Assembly (NCBI RefSeq): GCF_964355755.1
Contig: NC_092671.1
Location: forward strand, 7,329,001-7,393,000
Reading direction: 5' to 3'
Length of the DNA stretch: 64,000 nt
From: Antedon mediterranea
Lineage: Eukaryota; Echinodermata; Crinoidea; Comatulida; Antedonidae
Below the pieces are notes generated by a model. That model saw only the letters and a list, made by a program, of their open reading frames with translations, did not search any database and was not told the origin of the DNA. A program made the position numbers and the translations under genes. This document shows, one piece after another, positions 27,001-42,000 of the stretch. Numbering within the stretch: position 1 is the stretch's first letter; the number at the start of each line of letters is the position of its first letter.

Positions 27001-30000
27001 GCATTGCTCAGCTCCATTGTTGTAGTATGAGCTGAGTGAAAATACACTGTTGCGGCAAAATCCTGTTGCTGAAGGGCTATATGCAAATGAACAAATAAAC
27101 TTAATTGATACAGAATTATGCAAAATCAAGTAATTTTAATATTATAAGTACAACAACTTTTTTTATAACAGTGTGTCAGACTATTAAACAACGTCTGTGA
27201 CTCCATTAAAGATAAGTATGGTATCTATTATAATTAGGTGCTAGTTTTGTGTAATTCAGGAGTGGAGTTGTGGCTTGGTGGTTATGATGCTTGGCTACCA
27301 CTCCAAGGGTCCTGGGTTCAAGTCCCGTCACATGTCAGGATTTTTTCTAAGGACCAAATTACTCCACTCCCAAAGACTTGTAATAAGACTTTGTATGTAG
27401 AGCATCTTGTGTATATGTTTGTCTTGTGAACCTCTGAGGGTCCCTAATGATCAGCAATAGCTGGATGGATCACCCTCATTAAATATGGTTTAAAAAAAAA
27501 AAAAATTAGAAGGGGACACCCATTGGAAACCAACAAAGTGAATTTCACAGTGTCTCCTGAATAGTGTTGTCCTAAAAAAGGTTTTCTACCGTAGTTTTCA
27601 GTAGAATACAGTTTAAAATGAAGCACACTAACATTAAATAACTATGATGCTAAATTTACCTTATGTAAAACTCTTGACGGCCGCACTCTGTTATGAAGTC
27701 TTCAGCTCTATCTTGGTTTGAAAGCGCGAGCAGTTCATAGTTAAAGACTTCCTTTGGAACTACCAATACATAGTCCTGAAAAAAATCATTAAATAATACA
27801 TATTTCATTCTAGCTTTCGACTTCATAGTTTATGTGATATAATTTTCAGAAAAAGCAACTAGATTATCTTAATTGTATAATTTAAATATTTAAATTAATA
27901 CCATAGCAATAAGTTTCAATTTTTTATAATAAAAATAAAATAAAGTGTATAGCATGATATAAACTTGGATCTTGAGTAAACACCAGCAATGAAGTCTGAT
28001 GCTTTGTAACAAGAACAGTAACATCTAACACAAATGAACCAATATACTTACAATCCATATATCCCTAGTATCAACGGTTTCCAAACTAACTTTAAACATG
28101 AATACTCCTTCTAACAAGTTGAATATTTCACTGCTATCTGTGGTTGTAACCAATGCACGACAACCAACCACATGAGGGCAGTATTTTGCTTTAAATGTAC
28201 CTAAAAGAATGTATTCAGTAGTATATACCATAAGTTTTATATCATAGAAACAATAATTGTCTTTAGACAATCTCACTCACAAGCTCTGTGTTCACTATCA
28301 AACTAGTTTGACAAAAAAAGTGTGATGTCCAAATAAGGTAGTGATATCCCTAAATGTGGCAGTGATATTGATTGAAATATATATTTATACTGGGTAACCT
28401 CTTCAGTCAAAGACTGGTCTCCCAGAGGGCCCAGTTGGTGATCAGTGGCTGCGATGTACTAATACACCGGGGTAACCCCCTACTCGTCTCGAAAGATGTA
28501 CTAGGTTCTTTAAAGTGCACACAAGCTACTGTAGATGTGTACACTGGACCTACGGTTTATAGTCCTTATCCGACAAGACTCGTTCTACCACCAGAACCAT
28601 AGAGTGAGTGAGCCTCGAACCCCTGCCGATGTTATGGCTACGTAATTACGGTTCCACTGTCTTAACCGCTCGGCCACTCACTCACTCAATATATGACATC
28701 ATTGCGTCCATATAATATAGGCACATCACATTTTTTGTCACATAAAGTGTGATAGTGTAGACAGAGCTTAAAAGAATTTGAAATATGAGTGCATGTTTTA
28801 CCTGACTGCTTAGTATCACCAATGATATCAAAATTAACATTATATGCTGAATAGTATGGTTGGTAATAGTGTACTATGAACATATATTGCCCATCAGTAA
28901 GTCTGACATCCTTTAACAACAATTCAGTCTGTAACAATAAACAAAGCATTTTTATTTGTAGACTGTTAATTTTTTTAATTAAGATGTTTATCATCTTTTG
29001 ACTATTTTTATTGCATGTGAAAATATATAGGTTTAGAGGGAAAAAAGGCTCTATACCTTTCCTGAATTTGAATTCATGTAGTACAACTTTGCATTGGTAT
29101 CAAGTATGTTAGGCGGCAGCGGTGAGTCAACCACCTCATCAACGACCACCTTGACAGAGGTCACATCTGGATATGTTGATGACAAGCATCTAAAGTTAAG
29201 TAAAAACATGAATTAATGTTAATGCAATGTATTTTTAACATTTGCAAACAACTTTCTCATGTATGTATTTATTTTATATATTTAAATTTTTTCATTAATC
29301 ATTATTATCTTGAGGTTTTAGATTTGTTTTTCTTTATGACTTTAATTAATTTGACATTAAAAATCCATTAAGATAACTAGGAATTTTCGAAATAATATCT
29401 GGTTTACTTCTTGTTTGAACTTCGGACACATTGTAGAGTTGGAGTCACGAGGTCGAAGTTCCACATCTCAACAGGAATTGCAACAATTGAACTCTGTAAC
29501 AAATTGAAGTACATTCTGTATTACACTTTGCACCGAAGATCTACTTATTTAATCAATTATTTTATGAAAAGTATCATAATTTCAGTAGAACCTCTATTAA
29601 GGGGACACTTTTAAGACTCTTAATAGAGTTGTAGTGTTAAAACAAATATTTCCCCTCGGTCATTTCACAGGACAGTGTCCCCTGGATAAGAGTTTCCCAT
29701 TGTAGCATTTCCAAATTTTAAATATTTTGTCTCTGTATTGTACTTTCAAAATATCAAATATTCTAAATTCAATATATAACTTTTGATATATTTAAACCAC
29801 TTGGTTTGCAGTTTCTACTGCCAAAACAATGTTTTATGAATACAGTAGACTCCTATTAAAGGGAAACCAATAGGAGCCAATAAAGTGTACTCTGAATATA
29901 ATGTTTGGTCATAGTGTTAAAACATACCTGCCTCTCATTTAATTCATATAAAAGTGTAAAATGTCTCCTTAATAGAAGTGTTAAAACGGTTCTACTGTAT

Positions 30001-33000
30001 ATGATTTTTTTTAAATAAATAAACAAATTACCACAGCAACAAAACCTAACAATTGATGTTGAGTAAACTTAATCTCGAAAACTTCTTCTGGCAACACAAA
30101 CACGTTGACACGATTGGCCATGTCCATAACAACGCTACGACACCTAATAGCAAACAAATATTGATAAAAAGCATTGTTAAGACTGTTACATATACTTAAT
30201 AGTTGGAACGATATAAACATATTACACTTTAATGAGATATTTTCTGTAAAGTTAAAATGATTTCTCTTAAGGGAAACACTTTTTAAAAATTTAAAAATGA
30301 AAACATGTTTCCATTTAGTTAACTTGAATATAAATATGGCCATGAAGTCAATTAGAATAATTTCTTCAATTTGAAGAAATTTAGAGATTATACTTATACC
30401 AGTGAAGATTCACTCTGCTTATACAGTCTTTTTATTGTTTTTCCAAAATTATAGTTACAGTGTGGCCATAACAATTATTATATTAGAATTTTTTTTCTCC
30501 CTATAAATGAAATTTATGCTTTCATGTATCACTCATTATATTTAAAACTTACAAATATTCACACTCGTATGTTGCTACAAATCCATTGACTTGGTCTTGT
30601 TCAGTAATCACATCAATTGTATTTATACTCATCCCTGTACCACCTCCATAATACTCCATGATCAAGACGTACTCTCCAGCGACAGAGATTGGAAAAGATA
30701 AACTTAACATCGTCTAAAAAAAAAAAAAAAAATTTTTAATATGAAATTAATCTAATACCAAAATAGATAATAGATAACTATCTTGACTATGTCTGATATT
30801 TAAATTTTCATTTTTTTCCAGTAACAAATAGTTAAACACAAACATTTGAATTTGAAGACTGAACAGTGATGTAGCCACGAGAAATAAAGTGGTCAGGTTT
30901 TCGCAAGAAAAGGAAACAATCTCTGTTCAAGCCACTGGGTTGTCAAAGATCTCTGTAAAAAAGTGTTCAGGTTGAAACTTGACCAACAGTACAGGTGGCT
31001 ACAGCCCTGCTGACACAAACATTATATTATCCTGTACCCATACCTGTTCTCTGTCCACTAAGGCCATCTGAGGGACACCGAGTTCAAGTAATATCGTATT
31101 GTTTGTAAACAAACGTGTTGGTTCTCTTGCGCCATCCGAAGTGTAATAGTACCCAGCCTGACCTAAAACAACTTCATATTGGTCGACTTGTGGGTAAACA
31201 AACCGGTTACATCTGAAATATAAGGCATACCGAAAACAAAAATGATTTCTCATATCCCACAAATCATCAGCTGAAGAAATTTGAGGAGTTTTCATCCTTT
31301 TGTACTTTTGAAATGAAATAAAAATGAAATAAAAATGAAATAAAAATGAAATAAGATAAATACTGACTGTACATTAGAATGTCTTACAGAATTTGATGTT
31401 GACCAGCTTGACACGGATCAGTGACCTGTTGCTTTAATGTACTCGCTTCATAATAAGCAGACGGTAACAAGACTAAATAATCCTATAAATATATATCATA
31501 ATTAAGCATAAATCCAAAGGCAAATTACTGACAAAATTACAATGCTGTGGGTATCAGTGGCTGGATCTCAATGGAGATACAAAATGACAATGCTGTGGGT
31601 ATCAGTGGCTGGATCTCAATGGAGATACAAAATGACAATGCTGTGGGTATCAGTGGCTGGATCTCAATGGAGATACAAAATGACAATGCTGTGGGTATCA
31701 GTGGCTGGATCTCAATGGAGATACAAAATAAAAATTAAGCAAAAAGCTAAATCAGAACTGATAAAGTAAAACAGCCATAATTAAGCATAAGTTACAATTG
31801 AACATCCAGACTGGAGATGAAATATATTAATCAATTGTAAATGTATTTAAAAAAGTATTTATTTTTATTATTCTATCTATTTGTTTATTTACTTATTTAT
31901 CTATTTATTTATTTATTCCAAATTTATTATTTGCATCTAAGCTCTTGCTTACAGTGTAGCCCCATTCACAACTTAACTAAATTTGTATGTATATTTTATT
32001 TAATATTCAAAATATAATTATTTTATGTATACTTTTAACTTGATCCGAGATTGTGTAAAAGCTTATTATTATTTATTTAAGTTAGCCGTGATATCATACC
32101 AAAAGAACACCTCCTGTAGCTTCAATGGTGGCATGCCATCGTCCAGGATTTAAAACAAAAGGTGATATGTTGTTACCACCTTCAACAGTGACTAACTGTG
32201 GACCAGCACCGGGAAGAAATATCACCGAGACTATTTGTTCTGAACCTGTTAAAGAACAATAACAAAATCTGTTTCAACCGGCCTGTATACTTTGTATTGA
32301 GAAAGTAAAAAAAGTCTTCTTACAACATTTAATTACAAAAAAGAAATTCATTGAACAACAAAAAGATACAGTAATGAAAAACTTGAGCATAAACGAATAA
32401 TAAGTTCTCAGCTGGTTTTCCCCTAGGCGAATTTGCTTGCGTAAATCCAATGTTCGCAGAAAAAAAACGTGTTACAAGAGTGAATATCCAAGATTTTCAT
32501 TTCCATTCCGTGTCCGCTTAGCTTTTCGATTAAATTGGACTAAATTTAATGTATCATTATTAGCTTTAGAAGTACCTATAGTTGGATCAATTGGCGTCAG
32601 TTTTATTCTTCCACGAATAATTTCACTTCCAGTGTGAACGTAACGTAGAATGATGCGATACAGTTCATGATTAATGACATCTACTGAAACCACAACAGAG
32701 GGCTGTGAAGTAATATAAAAATATTAGTTCATTATTAGTTACTTAGAGTCAGTTTCAGTACATTACAATAGATTTTTTATCTTCTTGAAAGTATCTGTGT
32801 CAATATTTCACATCAAGAAGGCAGTACTGATAAACAACTCCATGAGCAATATCATTGGAATGGTGCTATACATATGGACATTTCATTTTTTGAGTTGCTG
32901 CATAGATACCTACCTGAGTACTTTCAGACATAATAGCATATCCTAAGTAAGAAAAGTTATCAAACACTGACTCATCATAGCCAATGCGCACATGACCTCC

Positions 33001-36000
33001 AACTGTGGACCGACCTTCCTCAATCTCAAAACGAAACTGGTACAGGTCATAGAAAAAGTGAGCTCTCTCAGGTCTGTAATAATAATAATACTACACTTTT
33101 AATTCTTCAATTCAATTCAATTCAATTCAATAAACATTTATTTACAAAATCTGAATACATAGGAAAACAAGAAAACAGGATTGTACAGAATTATAAAAAC
33201 ATGTTTCAGAAAATGGAGGCAAAAGCCCTGAAAGATGTTGGGAAACATCTTGAGTTGGGCGAGCCTTGACACAAAAAAAAGAAAGAAAAGAAATGCACCA
33301 AAGAAAATAATAATAAATTTCATAATCTAAAATATGAATAACATAAAAAAAAAAAAAAAATCTATTGGTACTGCAGATTGAGACATGACCGATTAATAAA
33401 TATTTAATAAGTAGAAACGGTGTATTTTTTTAATTTTGAGAGAAGTATCTTAGAGGAAGCAGATTTTGTGATGGAGGGTGGTAGGTTGTTCCATAGGGTG
33501 GGTCCAGGGTATTGAATGTTATGTTCTACCTTTACACACTGAACTTTCCGTTCTAATACAGCTTAATGGACAAAGGTGCCCCAGCTCGAACGGTGCTAGT
33601 ATCGGACTTGCGGTTTAGGAGGATATAGAAGAACACATTTTGGCTTAGTGCTATTATATTTACACACTAAATAATATATTGTAACAAAAAAGATGATAAT
33701 AATATAAATAATCTTTGTAAAATAAAGATATACTCACTCGTTACAATTTTTGCCTTTGATTCTTGGACGACACGTACACTGACCAGATGATTTATCACAC
33801 ATGTTGTTAATAGCCCCACCAACATCACACTCACAAGCTATATAGAAAAATATAACATATGACAAATATTGATAAGCAAGTCAAAATTCAATTTAATTCA
33901 ATTCAATAAACTTTATTGTCAAACTCATGAATGGCTTAAAACTTTGGCTGAAAGTACACATATTAAAATTGTCTAAAAACAATGTCGCACAAACAGAAAA
34001 AAAGAATAAAATCACTTAAACCAGAGAACAAGATGTTATATAAAAAAGTTAAAAGAGGACACAAAAAGTACAAACCGAGTTAAAATACAGCTAAGATACT
34101 TATTGCGGATATCGTTTCCACATTAAATTAAAATGCCTCATAGCAGATGGGAGAAAGGATCTACGTAGGCGCTCAGTGTTCCAGCGAGGATATGTAATGC
34201 ACCCAGACCAACAATAATAGATACACGACTATATGTACTGTATCTCCATATATCGCTGCATATTCAGTATCATATGCAACTTCTGTAAAGCTCTGTCTAC
34301 ACTATCAAAATTATGTGCCCATATTTGGACACAATGATGTCATATCACTACCATATTTGGGAATTTTTTTTGTCAAACTAGTTTGATAGTGTAGATAGAG
34401 CTTAATACAGTGTGGAAGGTTAGGTTAAGGGCTAGGTTAAAGCCCATCACATCACATGTGAAAGACATCAAATGCTGCCTCATACAATTTGTCTATGTCA
34501 CTGGAAAAATGATAGATACTTGCCAAAATTCAGGGGAATCAAACATTTCTTTACATTAAGTTGTTAATCATTACAATGCCATGTTGGCAGAGTTATTACC
34601 AGAAAACATCAATAAACCTACCTGTGCATCCAAATATATTTCTACCAGCGAGTTCATAGGATCCATCTTGGCATTCTGTACATTGTCTACCAGTAACTAA
34701 CAACTTGCATCTACATTGACCAGTATTCTATAAGTAACAACACAGTGAAGTATTTACATTTCTAAAAGTTGTACACAAAGAAAACTCTAAATTCTTCACC
34801 AAGTTACTATAAATAGAAACAATTTCTTATCAAATTAAAACTTCTTTGTATTTATTAAAAAAATTGTCCCAGTCACCAAAAACTCATGACAAAGCTTGGA
34901 GTGCTAAATTGTAAACGAAAAAGTGAAGTTTTAACTTGGTGGTTTCGATGCTTGTCTACTGATCCAGGATCTTGGATTCAAATCCTGTAAGACATTATGA
35001 TTTTCTGTCCTGTGAAGAGGGTTGGAGGACAGTGAATAAAATCTCTTATGGTTATCCTTGGCAATACAATATGCCTAAATTGAGAACTTTAAAAGAGATA
35101 GGCAGTTTCAATCCCGAATACAACACAAGAAATTGAAGGCAATTACCATCTGGCAGGCTTGGCTCGTTGAGGTTGTTCCAGGTGTAAAGCACATACAGTC
35201 TTCACATCCGCTGGGATTGGTTAACTGCAAATTCCAATAAAGTTCCTTACATTCATCACATGACCTGCCAACCACATTGTCCTTGCAGAGACAAGCTCCC
35301 TACAATATGAAACAGTTTATGGACACTGTTGAGGATGAATATTGACACAACAGTTCTTTTCAGAAATATATATATACACCGAAAACTTTATATCAAATTT
35401 ATGAACATATTTATGAAAATTTTGGACATGTACGGTATAAATATATTCATGATTGAACATATGTATGAACACATTTATGAACACATTTATGAACTATAAC
35501 AATATTTATGCACATATCTACCAACATATCTATGAACACATTTATGAAATTTTTTTTTTAAATAGAATGACCAGTGCAATTATAATATATATATACAATT
35601 TAACAAAAAGAGTGATATTTGAAAACAGGCCAGCGATGATGCTGAAATAAATATAGTATAAGATGAGAGAAAAAAGTTGGCCCTAGACACAATGACAGAC
35701 AAAATGAAAGATCTCTATTCTGGAACCACAATTATAGGTTAAAAAATGTGAAGTTTTAAAAAAGAAGAAGAAATTCAATTATGAACTAAGGCCTACTAAT
35801 GAAGAAAATCTATTAGCAGATTTGAGATACTTAGTATTTATAACTATAGAAACAGAATATAAAACATGCTATGGTAGTCAATATATATTATTCAGCACAT
35901 ATATTATTTTACACACATAAAATATGAGGAATGATAATGATGATATGAAAGAATGAAACATGATCAGTTAAACGGCATGATTCAGTTAAACGGCATGATT

Positions 36001-39000
36001 CAGTTAAACGGCATGATTCAGTTGAATGGCATGATTCAGTTAAACGGCATGATTCAGTTAAACGGCATGATTCAGTTAAACGGCATGATTCAGTTAAACG
36101 GCATGATTCAGTTGAATGGCATGATTCAGTTGAATGGCATGATTCAGTTAAATGGCATGATTCAGTTTAATGGCATGATTCTGTTTAATGGCATGATTCA
36201 GTTAAATGGCATGATTCAGTTTAATGGCATGATTCAGTTAAATGGCATGATTCAGTTTAATGGCATGATTCAGTTAAATGGCATGATTCAGTTAAATAGC
36301 AAGATTCAGTTAAATGTCATGATTCAATTGAATGGCATGATTCAGTTAAACGCATGATTCAGTTAAACAGCATGATTCAGTTAAACATCATGATTAAATT
36401 GAATGGCATGATTCTGTTTAATGGCATGATTCAGTTAAATGGCATGATTCAGTTTAATGGCATGATTCAGTTAAATTGCAAGATTCAGTTAAATGTCATG
36501 ATTCAATTGAATGGCAGGATTCAGTTAAATGCATGATTCAGTTAAACAGCATGATTCAGTTAAACATCATGATTAAATTGAATGGCATGATTCTGTTTAA
36601 TGGCATGATTCAGTTAAATGGCATGATTCAGTTTAATGGCATGATTCAGTTAAACGTCATGATTCAATTGAATGGCATGATTCAGTTAAACGGCATGATA
36701 CAATTAAACGGCATGATTCAGTTAAACGTCATGATTCAGTTAAACGGCATGATACAATTAAACGGCATGATTCAGTTAAACGGCATGATTCAGCTGATAT
36801 TGGAGACGATGATGATTCAGCAATACAGAAATACTACCCTCAACTTACATTAGTCTGTGCACCACAGCCACCGAGTGGCTGATCCAGAAGATGTTCCTGA
36901 ACCCCAGATGGGGCACAGTTACACTCTAATGAAATAAATATATCCATATTATAATTTTAAATTATTCCTGCAGGTAGTACAAAATGTATTTACTGATTAT
37001 CTACCCACATTGTAAATCTTTGAGTTTTGTGTGGGTTGGATTGAAATAATATTCAACAAATATGAACTTCTATCTATTTTTAATTCTGCAGGAACGAGGG
37101 AATAACCATAACGAGGGAATAACAATTTAATTTAAATAATTATTACAAATAGCCAAAATGCTTCCCAAATCTATAGTAAGCCTACTATTTAATACAACAA
37201 ATGTATTGCCTACCTTCACAAAATGGGAAATTGTAGAATCCAAGAGCACATCGCCTGCAATCTCGACCAATATAGTTACTGGAACAAGGACACTGACCTG
37301 TGACACGGTCACAATTTTGACGTAATTTTGACCCATCAGGATCACAATCACAAGCTGTCAAAAGTCATAATAGTAAAGATATCAAAGATCAATAAATCAT
37401 TAATCTGAATGATTGAACCAAATTGGCTACTTTTCAAGCATTCCAAAAGGACTTAAATAATTTCTCCAGTTGCAAATGTTTTTTTAATTATAAATTTACA
37501 GGCAAAGAAGAAATTCTAAACCACCCAATGATATACTAACAATTAATTAATTAATTAAATTTCAAACAGTAAAGATGAGGAAATCTGTGTTATAAATTAT
37601 ATTGATTCTTACCAATGCAATCTGGATAGCCGTAATATCCCCGTGAACATGATTTACATTTGTCACCATTGTAGTTTGGTAAACACTGACATTGGCCATT
37701 ACTGTAACACTGTGACACACCTCCAGTACCAACACTATTACAGTCACAGGCTATCAAGAACAACAATTAAACAATGAATGAGTAACATTTATTCCATCCT
37801 CTGTGTTCAATTAAAAAATTGTAAAAAAGTAAATTCTTGTTTTTTAAGCTACTTACGTTTACAGTTTGGAAAATCGTAGAAGTCATTTGTGCATGAATCA
37901 CAAATGGTGCCTGCAAAGTTACGTTTGCATTTACACTTGCCTTCCACAGATTCACAAACAGCGCCCTCAGTGCCTTCAGGATGACATTTGCATGCTTTAA
38001 TAAGGAGACACAAACAAGAAATTTGTAATTAAAAACAAGATAGTAACAATAACAATAGCTTTCATTTACTGATTTAAAAATTATTTTTTATGGCAACTTA
38101 CGAAGGCAATTGGGGAAACCGTAAAAACCTTCAGCACATTGGTCGCAAGCTCTCCCGGCAAAGTCTCTACGGCAACGACACTCACCGGTGCCTTCATCGC
38201 AAACCATATCAAGTCGACCGTACACATTGCACTCGCAAACTACAGAAAGAAATACAATAACTTGTATTTAATATTCTAGTAATAATGTATTATGTATTCT
38301 TGCTACCCGAAAGCTCTGTAATTTCTTTCTGGCTGTTTAACTTTATCATTTTGATTTCGCTTTTTGCTTAGTTATTTGTAAATCCAACCACTGATTGTCA
38401 TTTCTTCAGTAATTTGCCTTTTGATTTATGTTTTCATATTAAAATTAATTTGGTAAGAGCATGGTCAATTCTGGATTCATAATTACTTCTGCTGCTTAGT
38501 TTTTATTCCTAAAGAAGGAGATGTCTATACAAAGTTACAAATTGAATTTGAATATTACAAGATTTATAAGTTATGTTTCTGTATCAGGTATAAAAAAATT
38601 AAGCTAGTTTAGAAATATTATAAAAATTATATTCAATACTAGTATAAGAAAAAATTAGAAGCAATAAAATTGATTTCTTACGAATACAGGATGGAAACTT
38701 GTAGTAACCGAGAGAACACTTATCACACTGTAGGCCACGGAAGTTCTGTTTACACTGACACTGACCAGCCTGTGCTTGGCATTCAGCATTTACAGTCCCA
38801 TTCACATTGCATCTGCATTCTTTACAAATATAAAACATTTATTAATTAATTTTTAATATAATGGAAATAAGGTTATCTACTTGTTAATCTGTATTTTTAA
38901 ACATATGAAAAATACCTTTGCATTCTGGGTAGTCATAGTGACCTAGACTACATTCATTACACATTTCACCAGCGTATTGCGGTTTACATTCACATTTCCC

Positions 39001-42000
39001 TGTTAACGGGGCACAGCTACCAGTATACAAATACGACGCACAATTACAGCCTATTAAAAAAAACAAATTGATATAGAAAAGAACAAACATAATATAGTCA
39101 GCAGTATTTCATCTAAGTCAATAAATGGAATTCAATAGATAAGCAGGCTTTGTCTTGTTGTGCTACAAATTGCACTCCTCAACACATTCAGGGGTGCTGA
39201 TGTAGATTGTTTGCTCTTCGTATCTTGGTGAGTAGAGGTTTACCAAAGGTAAGTGTGTTGTAAATGCCACACCACAAGGAACATTAGGAGTGTGTTAGGT
39301 GAGCGATCGCACTTCCACGCCTCAAAAGACAAGGCATAGATAAGAGATTTGTATGTTATATGTTTACTTACGTTGACAGATTGAGGAAGATGTAAGGTGG
39401 GTGTTGGAAGCTCTAAAGTAACCAGGTTTACACTCATTGCAATTGACACCTGTCGTGTTATCCTATAGTTAAAAAACACAACATACTAATATATTCAGAA
39501 TTAAACAAAAATAACTTATCACAAGAGAAAACAGTGTTTTCAACTAGTTCAAAAAATCAAATTGTTATCTGTAACATTTCATAACTAAATCTGAACAAAT
39601 GAGATCTGAGCCAATTGCATATAACAGTGTGGATAGCAGAGTTCTGAATGCCCTTTCTGCCACCTATGAATCAACCAAAGTGTAGACGAGGCTTACAACA
39701 AAATACTTCAATAAAACAACAGCCAAACCTGACAATCGATGCAAACACCTCCTCCGGAGTAGTTGCCGTAGATATCTAGTGATTCTCGCCGATGGTCAAC
39801 ATCTTCATCATAGTAACAGCTAGTAGCATGACCAAAGCAATTACAGGCTATACAAGTTTATAATAATTATTACATAATTATACGGTAAAGTAAATATCAT
39901 GGATATCAGGATAGTGAGAGTAGTAGATAGTGAAATAAAACACTAAAGCTCTGTCTACACTATCAAATTTTATGTGACAAAAATATGTGATGTGCCCATA
40001 TATGGACATCATGATGTTATATCACAACCATATTTGGGCATATCACTACCATATTTGGGCACATCACACTTTGTCAAACTATTTTGATAGTGTAGACAGA
40101 GCTTTATAGTTTAAGCATGTAATCATTTTATGATACTGTAGACAAATAAAAATGCCAATTATTTAGTTTAAAACCTCTTTCTTACGTTCGCATTCATTTG
40201 CAGTTTGCAATGTGGCAGGTAACCATTTCTTTTGAACAAATCCTGGACAACATTCCTGGCACTCAGGACCACATGTATTATGGGAGCATGTACACATAAT
40301 TCGACCTGGTTGACCCGGTACTGGTGTATCACAACGATCCGCATGACCGTTACACAAACAACGTCCTCCAATTGAGATGTCTTTGATACTGTAGTAATAA
40401 CGTCTGGTGACAGTCGGGTCTTGTTGCTGTTTGGCCATTAAGTGTCCTAATAGTGTCTTGGTCTGCAACAACCTCAGACGAACGTTAGTGGCTCTTGTAA
40501 AACCTTTGAGGGCATCTGATGCGTAGAAGTCATTCGCACCTGGTCGACCATTTATCAATGAAACGACAATCTGAAAATAAAATGTTTTCAAAAATAATAA
40601 AAATAAATTCTTTCATTCTACAATCTTTTTGCAACCAGTGGTCTAACAGAGAGGCATATTATTATGTTTGTCAATATAATGGCTTATGCCTACTGAGTGT
40701 AAAGCTTCCATGATTTTCTTGTGTTGGTCAAGAACACTAAAATAACAAATGATGTACTCAATTTATAGACAGGAACAAATATGCTTTAAAAAAAACAAAA
40801 ATATCCTGCTATGAACCATGGAATCAAACTATAAATGGGACACTTTCCAGTGATACTAGCAAAGGACAATGTTTTAACTATGTCAACACATCCAGGAGAC
40901 ACACTAAAGAGGACAAGGTGTCCCTATTCTACTGTAGTTATTAAAAATGGTCTTACCTCACCATCTTCTAAAGGAACAATTTCTGAGTAAGCAGTTGTGC
41001 AAATGACTTGATCATCAGCGGTTAGTTGTACAGTGGAATTCATGCCAAATGATTGTACACAATCACTCTCTGAATCTGCAAAGTACTGCCATGGTTCATA
41101 TGTGTTGCCAAAGTCGCTGGACTTTTCTAAGATCCACACGCCAGGTCTTGGAGAGTTTGCAAACTTCACAATGACATATGCTACATGATAAGACTGTAAA
41201 ATAAAAGGTTTTACATTTATCAACTTGATATAGAATATGTATTTACAACAGACTGATGTATTCCAGTCTTAACATGTTTTATAAATGTTTTCTTTGCCTA
41301 ATTTAATTATTTGGCCTACATGATTACAATTTTGGAAAATATCAATCTAATCTATTTGCAGCATACTTGGGCAGAGAGGCCTGATTCTATGCTACCCAGG
41401 TGATCTGAAATCATAGGTTCAACTCTCACAACTTGAAATTTTTTTGCCAAGTTTTATCAACTTTTTTTGCCATTACCTTTGCCTTTACTATAGATGTTAT
41501 CAGATTTTCTATATTAAAAAAAAATTGTTTACTTGACAAAAACTGTAATTTAAATACAAAAAATAGTTAAATTGACTTAACTTGACTGTGTTTTGGTTGA
41601 ATTTAACCGTTTATTTTGTCTTTATATAAGTAAAAACATTATTTAAAAATGTGTTTTTTCTACGGAAGTGATTAACTTGATTGAAACTACGAAATGGCCT
41701 ATTTTTTCTATTAATCTTAATTTGTCATGTTTTTGGGAACAATAGATCTTTTACACTTTCATTCACTGCATGCAACTCAAATAGTAAATTTTCTTTTGGA
41801 TGATCCAAAGTCGAATAACATTCGTAAACTTACGTTTTTTACTCTAGCTTTCGCTGGTCAACGACGCAGCTTAATCATGAGTGAGTCTCTGTGACTTGGA
41901 CTTGTTACTATTAGATCTCGTATATGGTATAGCGCCATCTATAGAATTTTATTCGACTTTGGATCATCCAAAACTATTTAATATACTATACAGTGATCCA

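Noticed and set aside
31542-31769. Plus-strand frames with a repeated WVSVAGSQW peptide
   Set aside because: Four copies of a 48-bp tandem repeat in a laminin intron; no evidence of coding.
35953-36853. Long plus-strand open frames of repeated MIQLNG
   Set aside because: Created by the 18-bp minisatellite, whose length is a multiple of three; no start context, splice sites or homology, and the array is intronic.
41346-41430. Possible tRNA-like SINE head (GGTTCAACTCTC)
   Set aside because: Only a weak B box; the A box and a body matching other SINEs are lacking.
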